64,000 nt of DNA, from the NCBI GenBank assembly GCA_018857735.1, contig JABMCL010000188.1, positions 2,207,501 through 2,271,500 of the forward strand. Reading direction: 5' to 3'. Positions 1 through 12,537 of this stretch are shown here, in pieces; the first letter of the stretch is position 1; every line of letters begins with the position of its first letter. The position numbers and the translations under genes were made by a program. Source of the DNA: Alviniconcha marisindica (lineage: Eukaryota > Mollusca > Gastropoda > Provannidae). The notes beneath the pieces were generated by a model. It did not search any database, was not told the origin of the DNA, and saw only the letters and a program-made list of their open reading frames with translations.

Positions 1-152
1 AACAGAAAAAAACCGGATATTTTGGTATTTGATACTTTTGTCACACATCGCAGTCTTGTTCGTGGCGTCATCAATACACAGCTGTGCACAAAATGACAGC
101 ACTCGCGGTTGCTTTCAAAGGACAGGAAATGGACTGAACGACTGCTTTGTTT

Positions 153-154
<2 letters not shown>

Positions 155-213
<59 letters not shown>

Positions 214-370
214 TGTGTGTGTGTGTGGAGAGAGAGCCTAGAACGGTAAGGTCCGTGGTGATGTCTCTTATACTACATGTGGTATAGAGTGTGTGTGTGG
301 AGAGCCTAGAACGGTAAGGTCCGTGGTGATGTCGAGCTCTTATACTACATGTGGTATAGTGTGTGTGTGT
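155..370. repeat. (TG)n microsatellite and flanking duplicated segment
   Basis: (TG) tract 155-228, followed by two copies of a segment with gagcctagaacggtaagg (232-290 and 300-360), each ending in a short (TG) run. Confidence 0.9.
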
Positions 371-879
371 GTTTCTTTGGCCGGGGTGGGGTGGGGGTTG
401 GCTCTGTTCCACTCGATAGGGCCCGTGACGCTTCATTAGATCTCCCCCCCCCCCCCCCTCCCTGTAAACCCGGGCGGAATCCAGCAGGGCGGTCCGTATT
501 CCAGCGATGAACGAACCCGTTTATTGACGAACGGTACTGGCGTGCTGAAAGTTGGTTACTGCCGTCGCGGTCCGGATTATTCCACGGGGGTAAGGATTGT
601 TAATCTCGCAGAGGGTAATGAACGGTTAACCGTTTATGGGGCAACGTCAAGGCACGCACACACCTTGTCGGTGCACGGGCTGACCCAGTCTTCGACAAAA
701 CAGAATCCAGGTTACTAAGATTTTATTTCGCGGCCTTCGACAGTGACTCTTTGTGAGTTGATTGCTCTTGGGTCGGACAAAAATAACGGAAGATCGAAGA
801 TTTCAGAATGTTGACAGAGGAAGATTGGTTGTCAGTAGCTGTTTTTGGTGTATTTTGTAAGAAGCGAGCGGTGAATGGA

Positions 880-910
880 GGAGGTGGGGGGGGGGGGGGG
901 GGGGGGGGGG
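880..910. repeat. Poly-G tract
   Basis: An almost pure G run of about 24 bases after ggaggtg; likely length-variable. Confidence 0.9.
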
Positions 911-1497
911 CTGTGACAGTAAGCAAAGTTGCACCGCAACATGGATTATTAGAACATGTGCTGTTGTTGTCGTGGAAGCGTCACTGCCGAGCGGTAGCGG
1001 CTTTCGTTCTTTTTCTCCTTTCAAGCTGGTTTGCCCCTCCCGCCCGCGGGGCCACAACTTACGGCGAACTGACAACACTGACGGGTCCCCACATAAAAAC
1101 CTGCCGTCCCCGGAATAGGCCCGAGGGCGATTATTACAATAAAACGCGTGAAGCAGTATATATGTGCCATCCGCCGCCTCGGTCACAGAGGGCACGTCCT
1201 TTGACCTTGGCCGGCCTCATACCGCGCCGTGCTTGACCTTCGAGTCAAGGTGTAGGTGTTGTAGGCCACTGCTGTACCTGTGTGCGGAACTGGTGGCACG
1301 CGCAGCAGCCAGCGGCGGCTCGGTACCTGCTACTAAATATTGTGGTCCGCGGGGCATTTGTGGAATGGTAATGCCGTGGCTTTCACAGGGGTTGGCTGGT
1401 AACGGGTGGTTCGTATCCATCGTGTATCCATCGTGTATCCATCGTGTCTTCGCGTTGTTTATAGTTTGCATGTGCGCAATGGGGCTTCGGCTGTTTT

Positions 1498-2020
1498 ATA
1501 ATAATAATAATAATAATAACACGTAATTCTTATATAGCGCCTAATCCAACTTGACTGGCTCAGAGCACTTCACAATTCAAAACAAGAATGGAAATCGAAA
1601 TCAACACATGAAACATGCATACACCAGGCGATCCAACGTCAACAGCAAAGCGCAGGCAAACATGCACACATCCTGGAACAATCGGTGCAACCTAGACATG
1701 CAATGCAGCTATACATGGACCATGGAAACATCTCGTGATTGGAAATCAAATACAAAGAGCATCAAAAACTGGGTTCTATTGGAAGGTTTGGGAAAACAAG
1801 TGGGTTTTCAACTGTGACTTAAATGAGGAGTATGTTTGTGTGTGGCGGATGGAGAAAGGCAGATTATTCCAGGTTACGGGACCCTGATAGGAGAAAGATC
1901 TCTGGCCTGAGTATTTCTTTTTGAACAGAGGGATCTTCAGTTTACGTGTGTCTGTGGTAGACCGTAAAGTACGGGATGGCGTGTAGAGGGAATTTTGTGA
2001 GGGAAATTGTCGACACATAC
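1498..2020 (-). mobile_element. 3' end of a non-LTR retrotransposon (LINE) with reverse-transcriptase C-terminus
   Basis: The minus strand from about 2018 to 1777 encodes a tail reading RSFSYQGPVTWNNLPFSIR and then SSFKSQLKTHLFSQTF. This is the pattern seen at the C-terminus of L2/CR1-like LINE polymerases (G...WN.LP..R...SSFK..LK..LF). It is followed by a 3' UTR with gcgctatataag and an (ATT)n tail at 1498-1518. The 5' part is absent (truncated). The clade is not resolved. Confidence 0.75.
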
Positions 2021-2414
2021 AAAGCGAGTGGCAATGCCCCTTTCAGCTTCCGCCGGTATGCGGAGGTAACGGACCGGTGTACAACAAGTATACGTAGCCT
2101 CCGTATTATGCTTACATGCAGCTTGTCACTTGGTATTTAACGCCCAGTCCGACAACCGCGAGGGCCGTCACTGATGTGAGGGTGAAACACAAGTCATCGG
2201 ATCACTGGTCAGAGTCTGATTCACTGGACTTTCTCAGTGTTTGGAAGAGGGCAGAGAAGATAAAACGTAATGCTCTAAAACTTCCACATTCACTGAGAAA
2301 CATGCCCACCGAGCTTGGGAGAAAAGAGAAAAATATGTGCAAATCCAAAAACACACTAGACAAAGTAAGAAACAGAGAGGCAGACAGACAGGCAGAGGGG
2401 AAGAACAGAAGAAG

Positions 2415-2515
<101 letters not shown>

Positions 2516-3153
2516 TGTTGTTGTTTTGGGGTGGGTGGGAGTTGTCTCAGTTCATTGAGAAGGGTTTCAAGAAAACCGAAAATTTTGAACACATTGGGGT
2601 GTTACTGTTTTTATTTCTTCGTGAAGACGAAATACAATGAACCTGGAAGACAGAAATCCTGGCAGTAAGCGAAGCGTACAAAGCTATATTCCGATCTTCA
2701 CCAGGCTTACAAGAGGGAACTTTTTGCATATGTGTGGAGTCTCAGATGAGATCACTTATCTCTGATTTCTGCCGATAGAGCACCGGGTGATGACTACAGA
2801 ACATGCAATAAAAAAGGTCTTCATATTGGCTTAGTACTTTTGTGGACAAATCAAGGGAAGAGCTTGAACGCAAAGCAGTCGTTCGAATTTTTTCGTCGTT
2901 TGCTTCTTCTTCTCTTCGTCGGTATAAGTTGCTGTTGGTAAAATCGTTGTGAGAAAGATGGCCACGAATTATAAAGCAGGCGGTGGAACGTCACTTTCTT
3001 TGCAAGAGCATGTGATAAGGTAGTTACGGGGGTTAGGGTCATGGGGTGGAAACGATGCATAGCAGGGCGCTGCCTTTGCTGCATGTGTTACACCCTATGG
3101 ATTTCACTCCCACACACAACGAGGGAACGGAGGCCACAAATGCAGAGAGAAAG

Positions 3154-3187
<34 letters not shown>

Positions 3188-3238
3188 GGGTGTGTGTGTG
3201 TGTGTGTGTGAGAGTGTGAGAGAGAGAGAGAGAGAGAG

Positions 3239-3293
<55 letters not shown>
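3154..3293. repeat. Compound (GT)n/(GA)n microsatellite
   Basis: Alternating GTGT and GAGA blocks ending in a long (GT) run. Confidence 0.95.
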
Positions 3294-3298
<5 letters not shown>

Positions 3299-3600
3299 GG
3301 AGTGGATTATCAAGGAGGACAGTACTTTAGCGTGTAACTGTAAGTTGTTACTCCGCCCGCGCTTGACAAGGTATAATTTACTTTCACCGCTGTGGAATTC
3401 GTTGCGACTTGGGGTTCCGAGAAGTTCCTGCTGCATTTCCCGGACCTCAGTAATGACAATACACACCGGTTTGGGGGGGGGCGAATTCCATGTAACTGAG
3501 GATGTGAAAGAAGCAGGATATACTTATACAAGAGGATGTTTGAACAGAGAGCAAGCCAAATTTACATCCTGAAAGTATGAATGCTCTGTTTTTGAAAAAA

Positions 3601-3662
3601 GACCCCCCCCTCTCCTCCTTTCTCTCTTTTCATTCCCCCCCCCCCCCCCCCCCCACCACCAC
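3601..3662. repeat. Poly-C / CT-rich tract
   Basis: C runs at 3603-3610 and 3636-3654 (19 C) with CT-rich spacers. Confidence 0.85.
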
Positions 3663-3926
3663 CTCACACACACACTCTTGGATAACGGCTTTTGTTTACT
3701 ATGACGAGGGTAGTTAAGGGGAACATGGAGTCGCAGCTAATGAGCATTTAGAAGAGAGAAAAAGGTAATCCTGTATGTGGTGTGTCCAACGCAAGCGAAG
3801 TTGTTGGCGAACCTAAGCCTTCGACAAGAAAGCGTGAGCTATTTTAGGGTCCAGGATCGGCCCCAGCCCACGCCGTGATCTGTGGTAGTACAACCAGGTT
3901 AAACTGACCCATACTTTCTTCTCAAA

Positions 3927-4103
3927 GTTCAGGAGCTGTGTGAGAGTCGAGGTGGCCGTCCTGGGCTGGCCGTCCTAACGAGCCTTCTGGTTTCCGTCGA
4001 CGTAAAGCTATATTGAACCGTGCTTCGGCATCGGTCTCAGCTTGTCCCAAATATGTCAACCGACATCTGAGAACATTAAGCAACACTACCTACCTACCTA
4101 CAA
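3927..4103 (+). mobile_element. SINE-like element copy 1 (about 175 bp family)
   Basis: Starts gttcaggagctgtgtgag, includes ggtggccgtcctgggctg and atatgtcaaccgacatc, and ends in a (CTAC)n tail. It is flanked by actttcttc direct repeats (3913-3921 and 4104-4112), as expected of target-site duplication by LINE machinery. At least ten full or partial copies occur in the window. Confidence 0.75.
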
Positions 4104-4116
4104 ACTTTCTTCACTG

Positions 4117-4291
4117 GTGGTGGTGAAGTGTTGCTTAATGTCCTCAGATGTCAGTTGACATATTAGGGACAAGTTGTGACTAATGCCGAAGCACGGTTCA
4201 GTAAATCTTTACGTCCACGGAAGCCAGAAGGCTCGTTAGGACGGACAGCCCAGGACGGCCACCTCGACTCTCACACAGCTCCTGAACTATG
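4117..4291 (-). mobile_element. SINE-like element copy 2, inverted
   Basis: Reverse-orientation copy of the same family with a (CAC)n-type tail at its left end. It is bounded by a perfect 13-bp direct repeat actttcttcactg (4104-4116 and 4292-4304). With copy 1 it forms a tail-to-tail inverted pair of about 365 bp. Confidence 0.8.
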
Positions 4292-4585
4292 ACTTTCTTC
4301 ACTGTTTCACCCGTGGACCTATATTATGGTTTCACCAGGCTTGTCACAATGACATTCCTCGGGGGCGCTCACGCGTGGCATATTTACCATGACCACACAG
4401 AAGTCATGTCACTGGCTGGGAGGTACCCCCGACATAATCTGTTGGGGGGGTGGTACGGTGGCGGAGGAGAAAATAAAAACCCTTTACACTGAGAACAGTC
4501 ACCGACCAGTCCACTGTGGGAAAAGACCAGTGACATTGGCTGTGACATTTGTTGACCTGTTGAGTTTTGTGTGTGTTTACAAAAT

Positions 4586-5140
4586 GGACAGTGGCTGTAA
4601 TATTTGACCTGTTGAGCTTTATGTGTGTTTACAAAATGGACATTGGCTGTAACATTTTGTTTGACCTGCTGAGCTTTGCACGGTGTGTGTTTACAAAATG
4701 GACATTGGCTGTAACATTTGTTTGACCTGTTGAGCTTTGTGTGTGTTTACAAAATGGACATTGGCTGTAACATTTGTTTGACCCGTTGAGCTTTGTGTGT
4801 GTTTACAAAATGGACATTGACTGTAACATTTGTTTGACCCATTGAGCTTTGTGTGTGTTTACAAAATGGACATTGGCTGTAACATTTGTTTGACCTGCTG
4901 AGCTTTGTGTGTGTTTACAAAATGGACATTGGCTGTAACATTTGTTTGACCTGCTGAGCTTTGTGTGTGTTTACAAAATGGACATTGGCTGTAACATTTG
5001 TTTGACCTGCTGAGCTTTGTGTGTGTTTACAAAATGGACATTGGCTGTAACATTTGTTTGACCTGCTGAGCTTTGTGTGTGTTTACAAAATGGACATTGG
5101 CTGTAACATTTGTTTGACCTGCTGAGCTTTGTGTGTGTTT
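4586..5140. repeat. Minisatellite, about 55-bp unit, ten copies
   Basis: Unit contains ttgacctgctgagctttg, tgtgtgtttacaaaatgg and acattggctgtaacat. Copies in the middle are nearly identical; the first and last are diverged. Confidence 0.95.
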
Positions 5141-5459
5141 ACGAAATGTACAGGGTCTCTGCCGATCAAAACTAATGCGAGAGTCACACAGTAGTCGTGC
5201 GAAGAGTTCTCACTCCCGCACTTAAGCACATTCACACGCCGCCAGTGGCAGCAGCGACTGGGGAAAATCGTTGGTAGCAGTGCCTCTTTAGTCATTCGCC
5301 GGGCGGAGTACTAACAACAACCACCAGGTTGACGTCAGGCCTAAACAACGGTTGACATCGCGATCTTTCCTGTAGAATTTAACTTGTTAAAACACCTTCA
5401 GTGAGCCGTCGACAAGATGATACAGATCTTGTGGGATGATCGAGGCTTAAGCCTCGGAC

Positions 5460-5805
5460 ATGATGGTGTATAGATTTCTATGACTGTCTGCCGAGGAATG
5501 CTGTGTTCCACTTGGTGTATAGATTTCTATGACTGTCTGCCGAGGAATGCTGTGTTCCACTTGGTGTATAGATCTCTATGACTGTCTGCCGAGGAATGCT
5601 GTGTTCCACTTGGTGTATAGATTTCTATGACTGTCTGACAGAGGAATGCTGTGTTCCACTTGGTGTATAGATTTATATGACTGTCTGACAAGGAATGCTG
5701 TGTTCCACTCGGTAACTGACCAACGAGGTTTGTCTGACGGAGGAATGCTGTGTTCCACTCGGTAACTGACCAACGAGGTTTGTCTGACGGAGGAATGCTG
5801 TGTCT
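5460..5805. repeat. Minisatellite, about 48-bp unit
   Basis: Unit contains gaggaatgctgtgttcca and tggtgtatagatttctatg. The last two copies have a different linker (ggtaactgaccaacgag), so two variants are fused. Confidence 0.95.
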
Positions 5806-5839
5806 TTTGGGGTTTCCACTGGTACTGCCCCGGGTTTGC

Positions 5840-6022
5840 TGACGTTGGGAATGTGTTTCCCCGCCTTTAACCTACGTTGTATCAAAGCTAAAATTTCGTG
5901 CCCGTTGTTTCCCCGTTTAGATTTGATTTGCCCCCGCCTTTCAAGGCCTACGTTGTATCGAAACTGAAAGTTTCGTGTCGTCCCGTCCTGTACCCAGTTA
6001 AACTTAAGGGTCCCGTTTTCAG
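5840..6022 (+). repeat. Dispersed repeat related to 7925-8012, with internal duplication
   Basis: Both regions share gtcgtcccg, acccagttaaactt and a run into ccc(g/c)tttt. The first copy is internally duplicated (cctacgttgtatc at 5872 and 5949). The family is unknown. Confidence 0.5.
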
Positions 6023-6390
6023 AGACACAGCCTCAGTAGTAGATACAGTTTACTGTCCACTGGATTAATAGCATAGCCTCAGTAGTAGATACAGTTTACT
6101 GTCCACTGGATTAATAGCATAGCCTCAGTAGTACATACAGTTTACTGTCCACTGGATTAATAGCATAGCCTCAGTAGTAGATGTTGTTTACAGTTCTGAA
6201 TTAATAACAGGGCCTCAGTAATAGATACAGTTTACTGTCCACTGGATTAATAGCATAGCCTCAGTAGTAGATGTTGTTTACAGTTCTGAATTAATAACAG
6301 GGCCTCAGTAATAGATACAGTTTACTGTCCACTGAATGAATAACAGCTTCAGTAACAGATGTAGTTTACTGTCCACTAAATTAATGACAT
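6020..6390. repeat. Minisatellite, about 46-bp unit with alternating variants
   Basis: Unit contains gcctcagtagtagatacag and tttactgtccactg. A variant with gttgtttacagttctg alternates with it twice. Confidence 0.95.
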
Positions 6391-6917
6391 TTCAGGATTT
6401 TTCTCCGGGTTTGTGTTGCAGCCGGACTGTAGCTTTGTGAACCAGCTGAGATGGGGTTAAAGGAAGGGAGGGGGCGGGGTATAACCCATGCTGAGTCATT
6501 ACACTTTACACATTATGATAAAAACCACGCGGCGATGACTGGCACCAACACTGGCTGTTTTCTAATTGTTTTTTTAATTACATCAGCGTTGACTTTAATT
6601 GACTGTATTCTGATTACATCAGCGTTGACTACAGTTTACCCATTGTGTGCGTGTCGCTGGCGGAGCCACCTCATTATTTAGGTTTGTAAATAAACACACC
6701 AGTCATTTCCCGCGTTAGTGCCGGTCGGTGGCTCACAACTCGACTGCTTGTGCACTAGCGTTAACCATCCATGGTATTGGGAGGGGGCGGGGTACGTACG
6801 TGTATGTGTGTCTGTGTTTAGAATCAAACTCGTCAGAAATTCCCCCGATCGGTTCTGGGAAAGACGGAGCGAGCGGGGCAGCTCTGACTAGACTAAGTAG
6901 GTAACCAAAGCCCGTCT

Positions 6918-6960
6918 TTTTTTTTCTTTTTTTTTTTTACTAGACGGGCTTTGAGTTAAC
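6918..6960. repeat. Inverted repeat around a poly-T tract
   Basis: aaagcccgtctt and agacgggctttg flank a T-rich run: a stem of about 10 bp with a T-rich loop. It would form a hairpin; no function is assigned. Confidence 0.6.
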
Positions 6961-7299
6961 GGAACGCCCGCCTCAGGGGGTGATGCAATACCCACCGTTC
7001 AGTCACGAGTTTCCACGCACGTCGCGGTGTAGCGAAGCATTCACCGACGGTGACGTTAGTGGCGTTGGCCGAGTGCCAAATAAGGTCATCTCAATGACGA
7101 ACTACTGCCGTGAACTAAGCGGCTCTATTGATTCGGGAGGTGTGCGCGGAGGTGTGGTCATTCCTCGCTTCTGATTGGCCCGACGAACACACCCTCGTGA
7201 GGGGGGGTGAAGGTTAGCGCGCCCAGTTGCCCGCCAGAAGCGTCCCGGTTTGTCGCCGACCTGGAGCAGGAGTGTTGGTGTGCGTGGGCTGTGGCGGCG

Positions 7300-7378
7300 G
7301 GGTTCGTGGGGGTGGAGGGGGGGTGGGGGGTTGCGTGGGCTGTGGAGGCAGGGGGGGGGGGGGGGGGGGGGGGGGGCT
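7300..7378. repeat. G-rich tract with poly-G
   Basis: G runs at 7316-7330 and 7351-7376 in a (TGGGG)-rich context; potential G-quadruplex DNA. Confidence 0.85.
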
Positions 7379-7517
7379 GCCAACGCGTTGATGAAATGTT
7401 CCCCTTTGACGTGGCGCTGTGTGGGCCATGGCCAGACACGCCGCCATAATCAAAACAAACACATCAGCCCATGATGGGGGTCGGGGCGGACTAGCCCACC
7501 CACCCACGCTCCAGTAT

Positions 7518-7745
7518 ACACAATACACACACACACACACACACACACCACTCACACGCACGCACGCACACACAACATACACAAACACACACACACAACA
7601 TAACATACATACACACACAACATAAACACAAAACACCCACACACACCCACGCACACACACACACCACAACACACACAACACACACACACACATACACACC
7701 ACACACACATACACGCTGGCACACACACACACACATACACACCGC
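7518..7745. repeat. Imperfect (AC)n tract
   Basis: CA repeats interrupted by ATA, CCA and ACG variants over about 230 bp. Confidence 0.95.
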
Positions 7746-8032
7746 AAAGTCACCTGCAATTAACTCTGGCAATTGTAAGAGCTTTAACCTTTTGAGACTG
7801 AACGATAGAAAAGCAAACAAGCCATGAAATCGCCCCCAGCTTGGGTCTTTGAAAGTCGTGTCCAGGGAGACCGCCTGCCCTCTCAAGACGGATGAATCGT
7901 GGCCGTTGCTTTCTTTGGGTGAGATTTCCCCCTGCCCTTGTGTATTGTACGGAACCTGAAAGCGCCCTGTCGTCCCGCACCCAGTTAAACTTGAAGGCCC
8001 CCTTTTTATATAACGTTGTTAGCACAGCCAGT

Positions 8033-8395
<363 letters not shown>

Positions 8396-8829
8396 CTACA
8401 ATCCTCGTAAAAGTGTTCGAGTTCTCTCCGTCTCTGACTCTCTCTCACGATCCAAGTGTCTACACAGCTTTAATCCCCGGGGTTCGCTCAGCTACAGGTT
8501 CTCGCCGGTAAACTCTCGACGTTCACTCACTCCAGAGTGCGGGGAAATTCCATGGAGAAACCAGTGAGGCAAGGCCCCTGCTGGTTTCCTGTTTCAGGAG
8601 GATGAAGCGATCGATGTTGAGTATTCTGTTTCAAGCTTCAGCGAAATCCAGGGACAAGGAAGGTAAAAATAGAGACGGATGTGCCAAAAAAAGAAGAAGA
8701 AAAAGGGGGGGGGAAAGCGTCGAACGTCTGATTTGCTGTGCCGTATTGAAAAAGGCAATTTCCTGGTCGATGAACGTCACGAGGACGGGAAGTCTCGTGT
8801 TGTAGATCAACACGTCTTGAATACAGAAG

Positions 8830-9245
8830 AGACTGTACTGACAATAATTAAGTAAATACAGCGAAGATTGTACTGTCAGTGAACATCACAGAGAGGAAAG
8901 TTTCTGTTGTAAGTATCTATAAACACGTCACGAATACAGGCAAAACTGCTATCAGTAAACGCTGCAAGGACAGGAAAGACTGCAGTTAATACGGGTCACG
9001 AATACAAAAAAGACTGCGCCGACGTCACGAATACAGGAAAGACTGTTGGTAATAAACGTCACGAATACAGGAAAGACTGCTGTCAATAAACGTCATGGAG
9101 ACGAGAAGGACTGCTGTCAATAAACGTCATGAATACAGGAAAGACTGCTGTCAATAAACGCCTCGAATACAGAAAAGATTGGGTTGTAGATAAACACGTC
9201 ACGAATACAGCAGAAGACACGAAAGACTGCTTTCAGTAACGTCAC
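8830..9245. repeat. Degenerate minisatellite, about 34-bp unit
   Basis: Unit contains cacgaatacaggaaagac and tgctgtcaataaacgt. About ten copies with variable divergence. Confidence 0.9.
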
Positions 9246-9320
9246 GAGTACACGACTTGATTTACTCGTGTTTACGTGCGTGCTTTGGCGCTAGGTTGCT
9301 TCCCCAGTCAGGTTAGTACC

Positions 9321-9392
9321 CAAACTCCAAGCGCCGGTTTACGACATCCTTCCTTCAAGGAAGGTGCCGGAAAGCGGCGATGCTCGGAGTGA
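9321..9392 (-). repeat. Dispersed repeat shared with 14330-14410
   Basis: The reverse complement carries ttccggcacctt, ccttgaaggaagg and atgtcgtaaacc, also present at 14349-14390. Two copies 5 kb apart in opposite orientation indicate an interspersed repeat of unknown type. Confidence 0.55.
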
Positions 9393-9683
9393 GCCTGCGT
9401 GGTTGTGGGGCGTGAACCCGCTCTGACCTTTTGCCCACAGCCACGATTTTGATGCCGAAAGACCAGCAATTTTTCTGATTGATTTATGGGCCCATTGCTT
9501 GGATTCGTCCACTTTCGTGGAAGGGGTTTCGTGTGCTGTTTTGTCTTCCCTTCCGTTCGTGACTGATTGGTTGCACGCTTCGTTTCTGTTTGTCTGTGAT
9601 AATGTTTGTGTTCCTTCCTGTCTTACAGTCAGTCTGTCCGTGACGTCTCTCGCCCCTCCTCCACACCTGTCTTTCTTCTCACT

Positions 9684-10170
<487 letters not shown>

Positions 10171-10284
10171 ACGGTAGACAAAAACCGAAGCTAGTGCTTA
10201 ATGGGCGTGGTGACTAGAGCGAAGCTGTGGCGGTAAGGGCTGGGGGACTGAGCGAGCTGTGGGCGGCAGGCTGTGGCTGTCCCT

Positions 10285-10872
10285 GTTGTCCTCTGCTCCC
10301 AGTCCCGTGTTGTCCTCTGCTCCCATTCCCATGTTGTCCTCTGCTCCCATTCCCATGTTGTCATCTGCTCCTAGTCCCATTCCCATGTTGTCCTCTGCTC
10401 CCATTCCCATGTTGTCCTCTGCTCCCAGTCCTGTTCCCATGTTGTCCTCTGCTCCCAGTCCCATGTTGTCCTCTGCTCCCAGTCCCATGTTGTCCTCTGC
10501 TCCCAGTCCCATGATGTCTTCTCCAGTCCCATGTTGTCCTCTCTCCCAGTCCAATGTTGTCCTCTCTCCCAGTCCCATGTTGTCCACTGCTCCAGTCCCA
10601 TGTTGTCCTCTGCTCCCAGTCCCATGTTGTCCTCTGCTCCCAGTCCCATGTTGTCCTCTGCTCCCAGTCCCATGATGTCTTCTCCAGTCCCATGTTGTCC
10701 TCTCTCCCAGTCCAATGTTGTCCTCTCTCCCAGTCCCATGTTGTCCACTGCTCCAGTCCCATGTTGTCCTCTGCTCCCGGTCCCATGTTGTCCACTCCAG
10801 TCCCATGTTGTCCACTGCTCCCAGTCCCATGTTGTCCTCTCCAGTCCCATGTTGTCCACTGCTCTCAGCCCC
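10285..10872. repeat. Minisatellite, 23-24-bp unit, about 24 copies
   Basis: Unit tcccatgttgtcctctgctc plus cag. A higher-order duplication is visible: a block from 10502 recurs at 10670 with the same variants (catgatgtcttctccag). Confidence 0.95.
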
Positions 10873-11106
10873 AGTTTGCACACCACACGGTCACACGTGG
10901 CGAGGCCCATCTCCAGCCGTTGATTGTTATCACAGGTGTCGATCTGTGGAGCTCTGCCAGCCTGCGCCCCCCATGCAGTGTGCGGGTTTGTGTCTAGGAT
11001 TCTATCGATCGGACACAGTGTTGGCCCGGCTGATTGCATCATCACGCTCCCCACGTCCATGCGTCCCACCGTGCGACCCCTACCGACCGAACACTGATAG
11101 CGTCTC

Positions 11107-11325
11107 TTTAGTTTGGGGGGGGGGGGGGGGAGTGTGCGTGCGTAGTGCAATGTGATTGTGTGTGTGTGTGTGTGTTTCTCTGTTACTGTTTGTCTGTCTG
11201 TCTCTCTCTCTTTCTCTCTGCTGTCTGTCTCTCTCTGTCTCTGTCTCTGTCTCTCTGTTGTCCTCTGCTCCCAGTCCCATGTTATCTCTCTCTCTCTCTC
11301 TCTTTTTCTTCTTCTCTTTTTTCTC
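11107..11325. repeat. Poly-G, (GT)n and CT-rich tracts with an isolated minisatellite unit
   Basis: G run 11115-11130, (TG) 11157-11176, and CT/CTGT-rich DNA to 11307. One unit of the 10285 array sits alone at 11258-11283. Confidence 0.85.
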
Positions 11326-11623
11326 CAGTACTGGTGTTGAATTGATCAGATGTTCTGCTGCCTTATTTACAGGTTGTATGCTCATAATGTATAACTAAGT
11401 GATGTATGCATGTGTACACGCTATGTTTTGTGTGGAAGTTCTCATGTATCAAATTTCACTCACTCATTCATGCCTGTATGTATATAATTACGGCGAGAGA
11501 CAGACACAGAGACAGAGAGGTGGGTGCACACTAACGGAAGTAGCTGGAATCGGAGAGGGCCTGAAGCAAGCTGCAGGTGATGGCATGCTTTTAACACGTC
11601 GCGTCTTCGTCACGTTCTGGAGC

Positions 11624-11797
11624 TGATGATGAAGTGTTGCTTAATGTCCTCAGATGTCAGTTGACATATTAGGGACAAGTTGTGACCAATGCCGAAGCAC
11701 GGTTCAATAATTCTTTACGTCCACGGAAACCAGAAGGCTCGTTAGGACGGACAGCTCAGGACGGCCACCTCGACTCTCACACAGCTCCTGAACTATG
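11624..11797 (-). mobile_element. SINE-like element copy 3
   Basis: Full-length reverse copy with a (TCA)n-type tail, bounded by the 11-bp direct repeat cgttctggagc (11613-11623 and 11798-11808). Confidence 0.8.
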
Positions 11798-11882
11798 CGT
11801 TCTGGAGCGTTTGGTTTCAACTTTTTATATCAAACCCCAGCTACTGATGTCTATAAAATACCCACCCACCATTTCCTCCCCG

Positions 11883-12058
11883 CATAGTTCAGGAGCTGTG
11901 TGAGAGTCGAGGTGGCCGTCCTGGGCTGTCCGTCCTAACGAGCCTTCTGGTTTCCGTGGACGTAAAGCTATATTGAACCATGCTTCGGCATTGGTCTCAG
12001 CTTGTCCCTAATATGTCAACCGACATCTGAGGACATGAAGCAACACCACCTACCTACC
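11883..12058 (+). mobile_element. SINE-like element copy 4
   Basis: Full-length forward copy ending in accacctacctac, bounded by the 9-bp direct repeat tcctccccg (11874-11882 and 12059-12067). It lies head-to-head with copy 3, 85 bp apart. Confidence 0.8.
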
Positions 12059-12537
12059 TCCTCCCCGACTTGTCTTCTGACGTCCAGTACATACATCTTC
12101 ATACATATTGCGTCAGCGTTTGTTTTCTTCCCTGCAGTGAACGATAACAGGCCAGGTTCAACGCTTGCTTGCTTGAACTGTCAATGCCGCACTCGTTGCG
12201 TGGTTTCAACACTGAAATGTCGAGTTGCATTTCTTTCCGAGTCACTGTGTTCTTGGCGTCGGTCCGGCCTCAGTCAAGCAGTGCAGATCCAAGACGGCCG
12301 TGATGGGATTTGCGTGTTCTTGGCCACCTTACGGCTTACTGTGCGTCCGGCTTTGTCGCACGGCGTAATTACCGTCGGTGTGATGCAGCAGACCGACTTG
12401 CCGAACAGAACCCGTTTGTTGTGTCACCTTACCGTAGTCTGCTGCAGGGGGTTGGGTTGGCCTTGTGCCCTTGAAGAAAATAAAAGAATGTTAGGCAATG
12501 GTTTGCTGGCCCAAGGTCACAGCTGTAAGTAAACATG

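Noticed and set aside
8602..8664. First GLUT coding exon (ATG to gtaaaa)
   Set aside because: It would end in phase 1, whereas the exon at 17811 begins in phase 0, and the residues show no GLUT resemblance.
10198..11150. Open frames of 130-259 codons with DNMG/TTWDW-type repeats
   Set aside because: Produced by a 23-24-bp minisatellite; several frames on both strands are open and unit lengths vary, which would shift any real reading frame.
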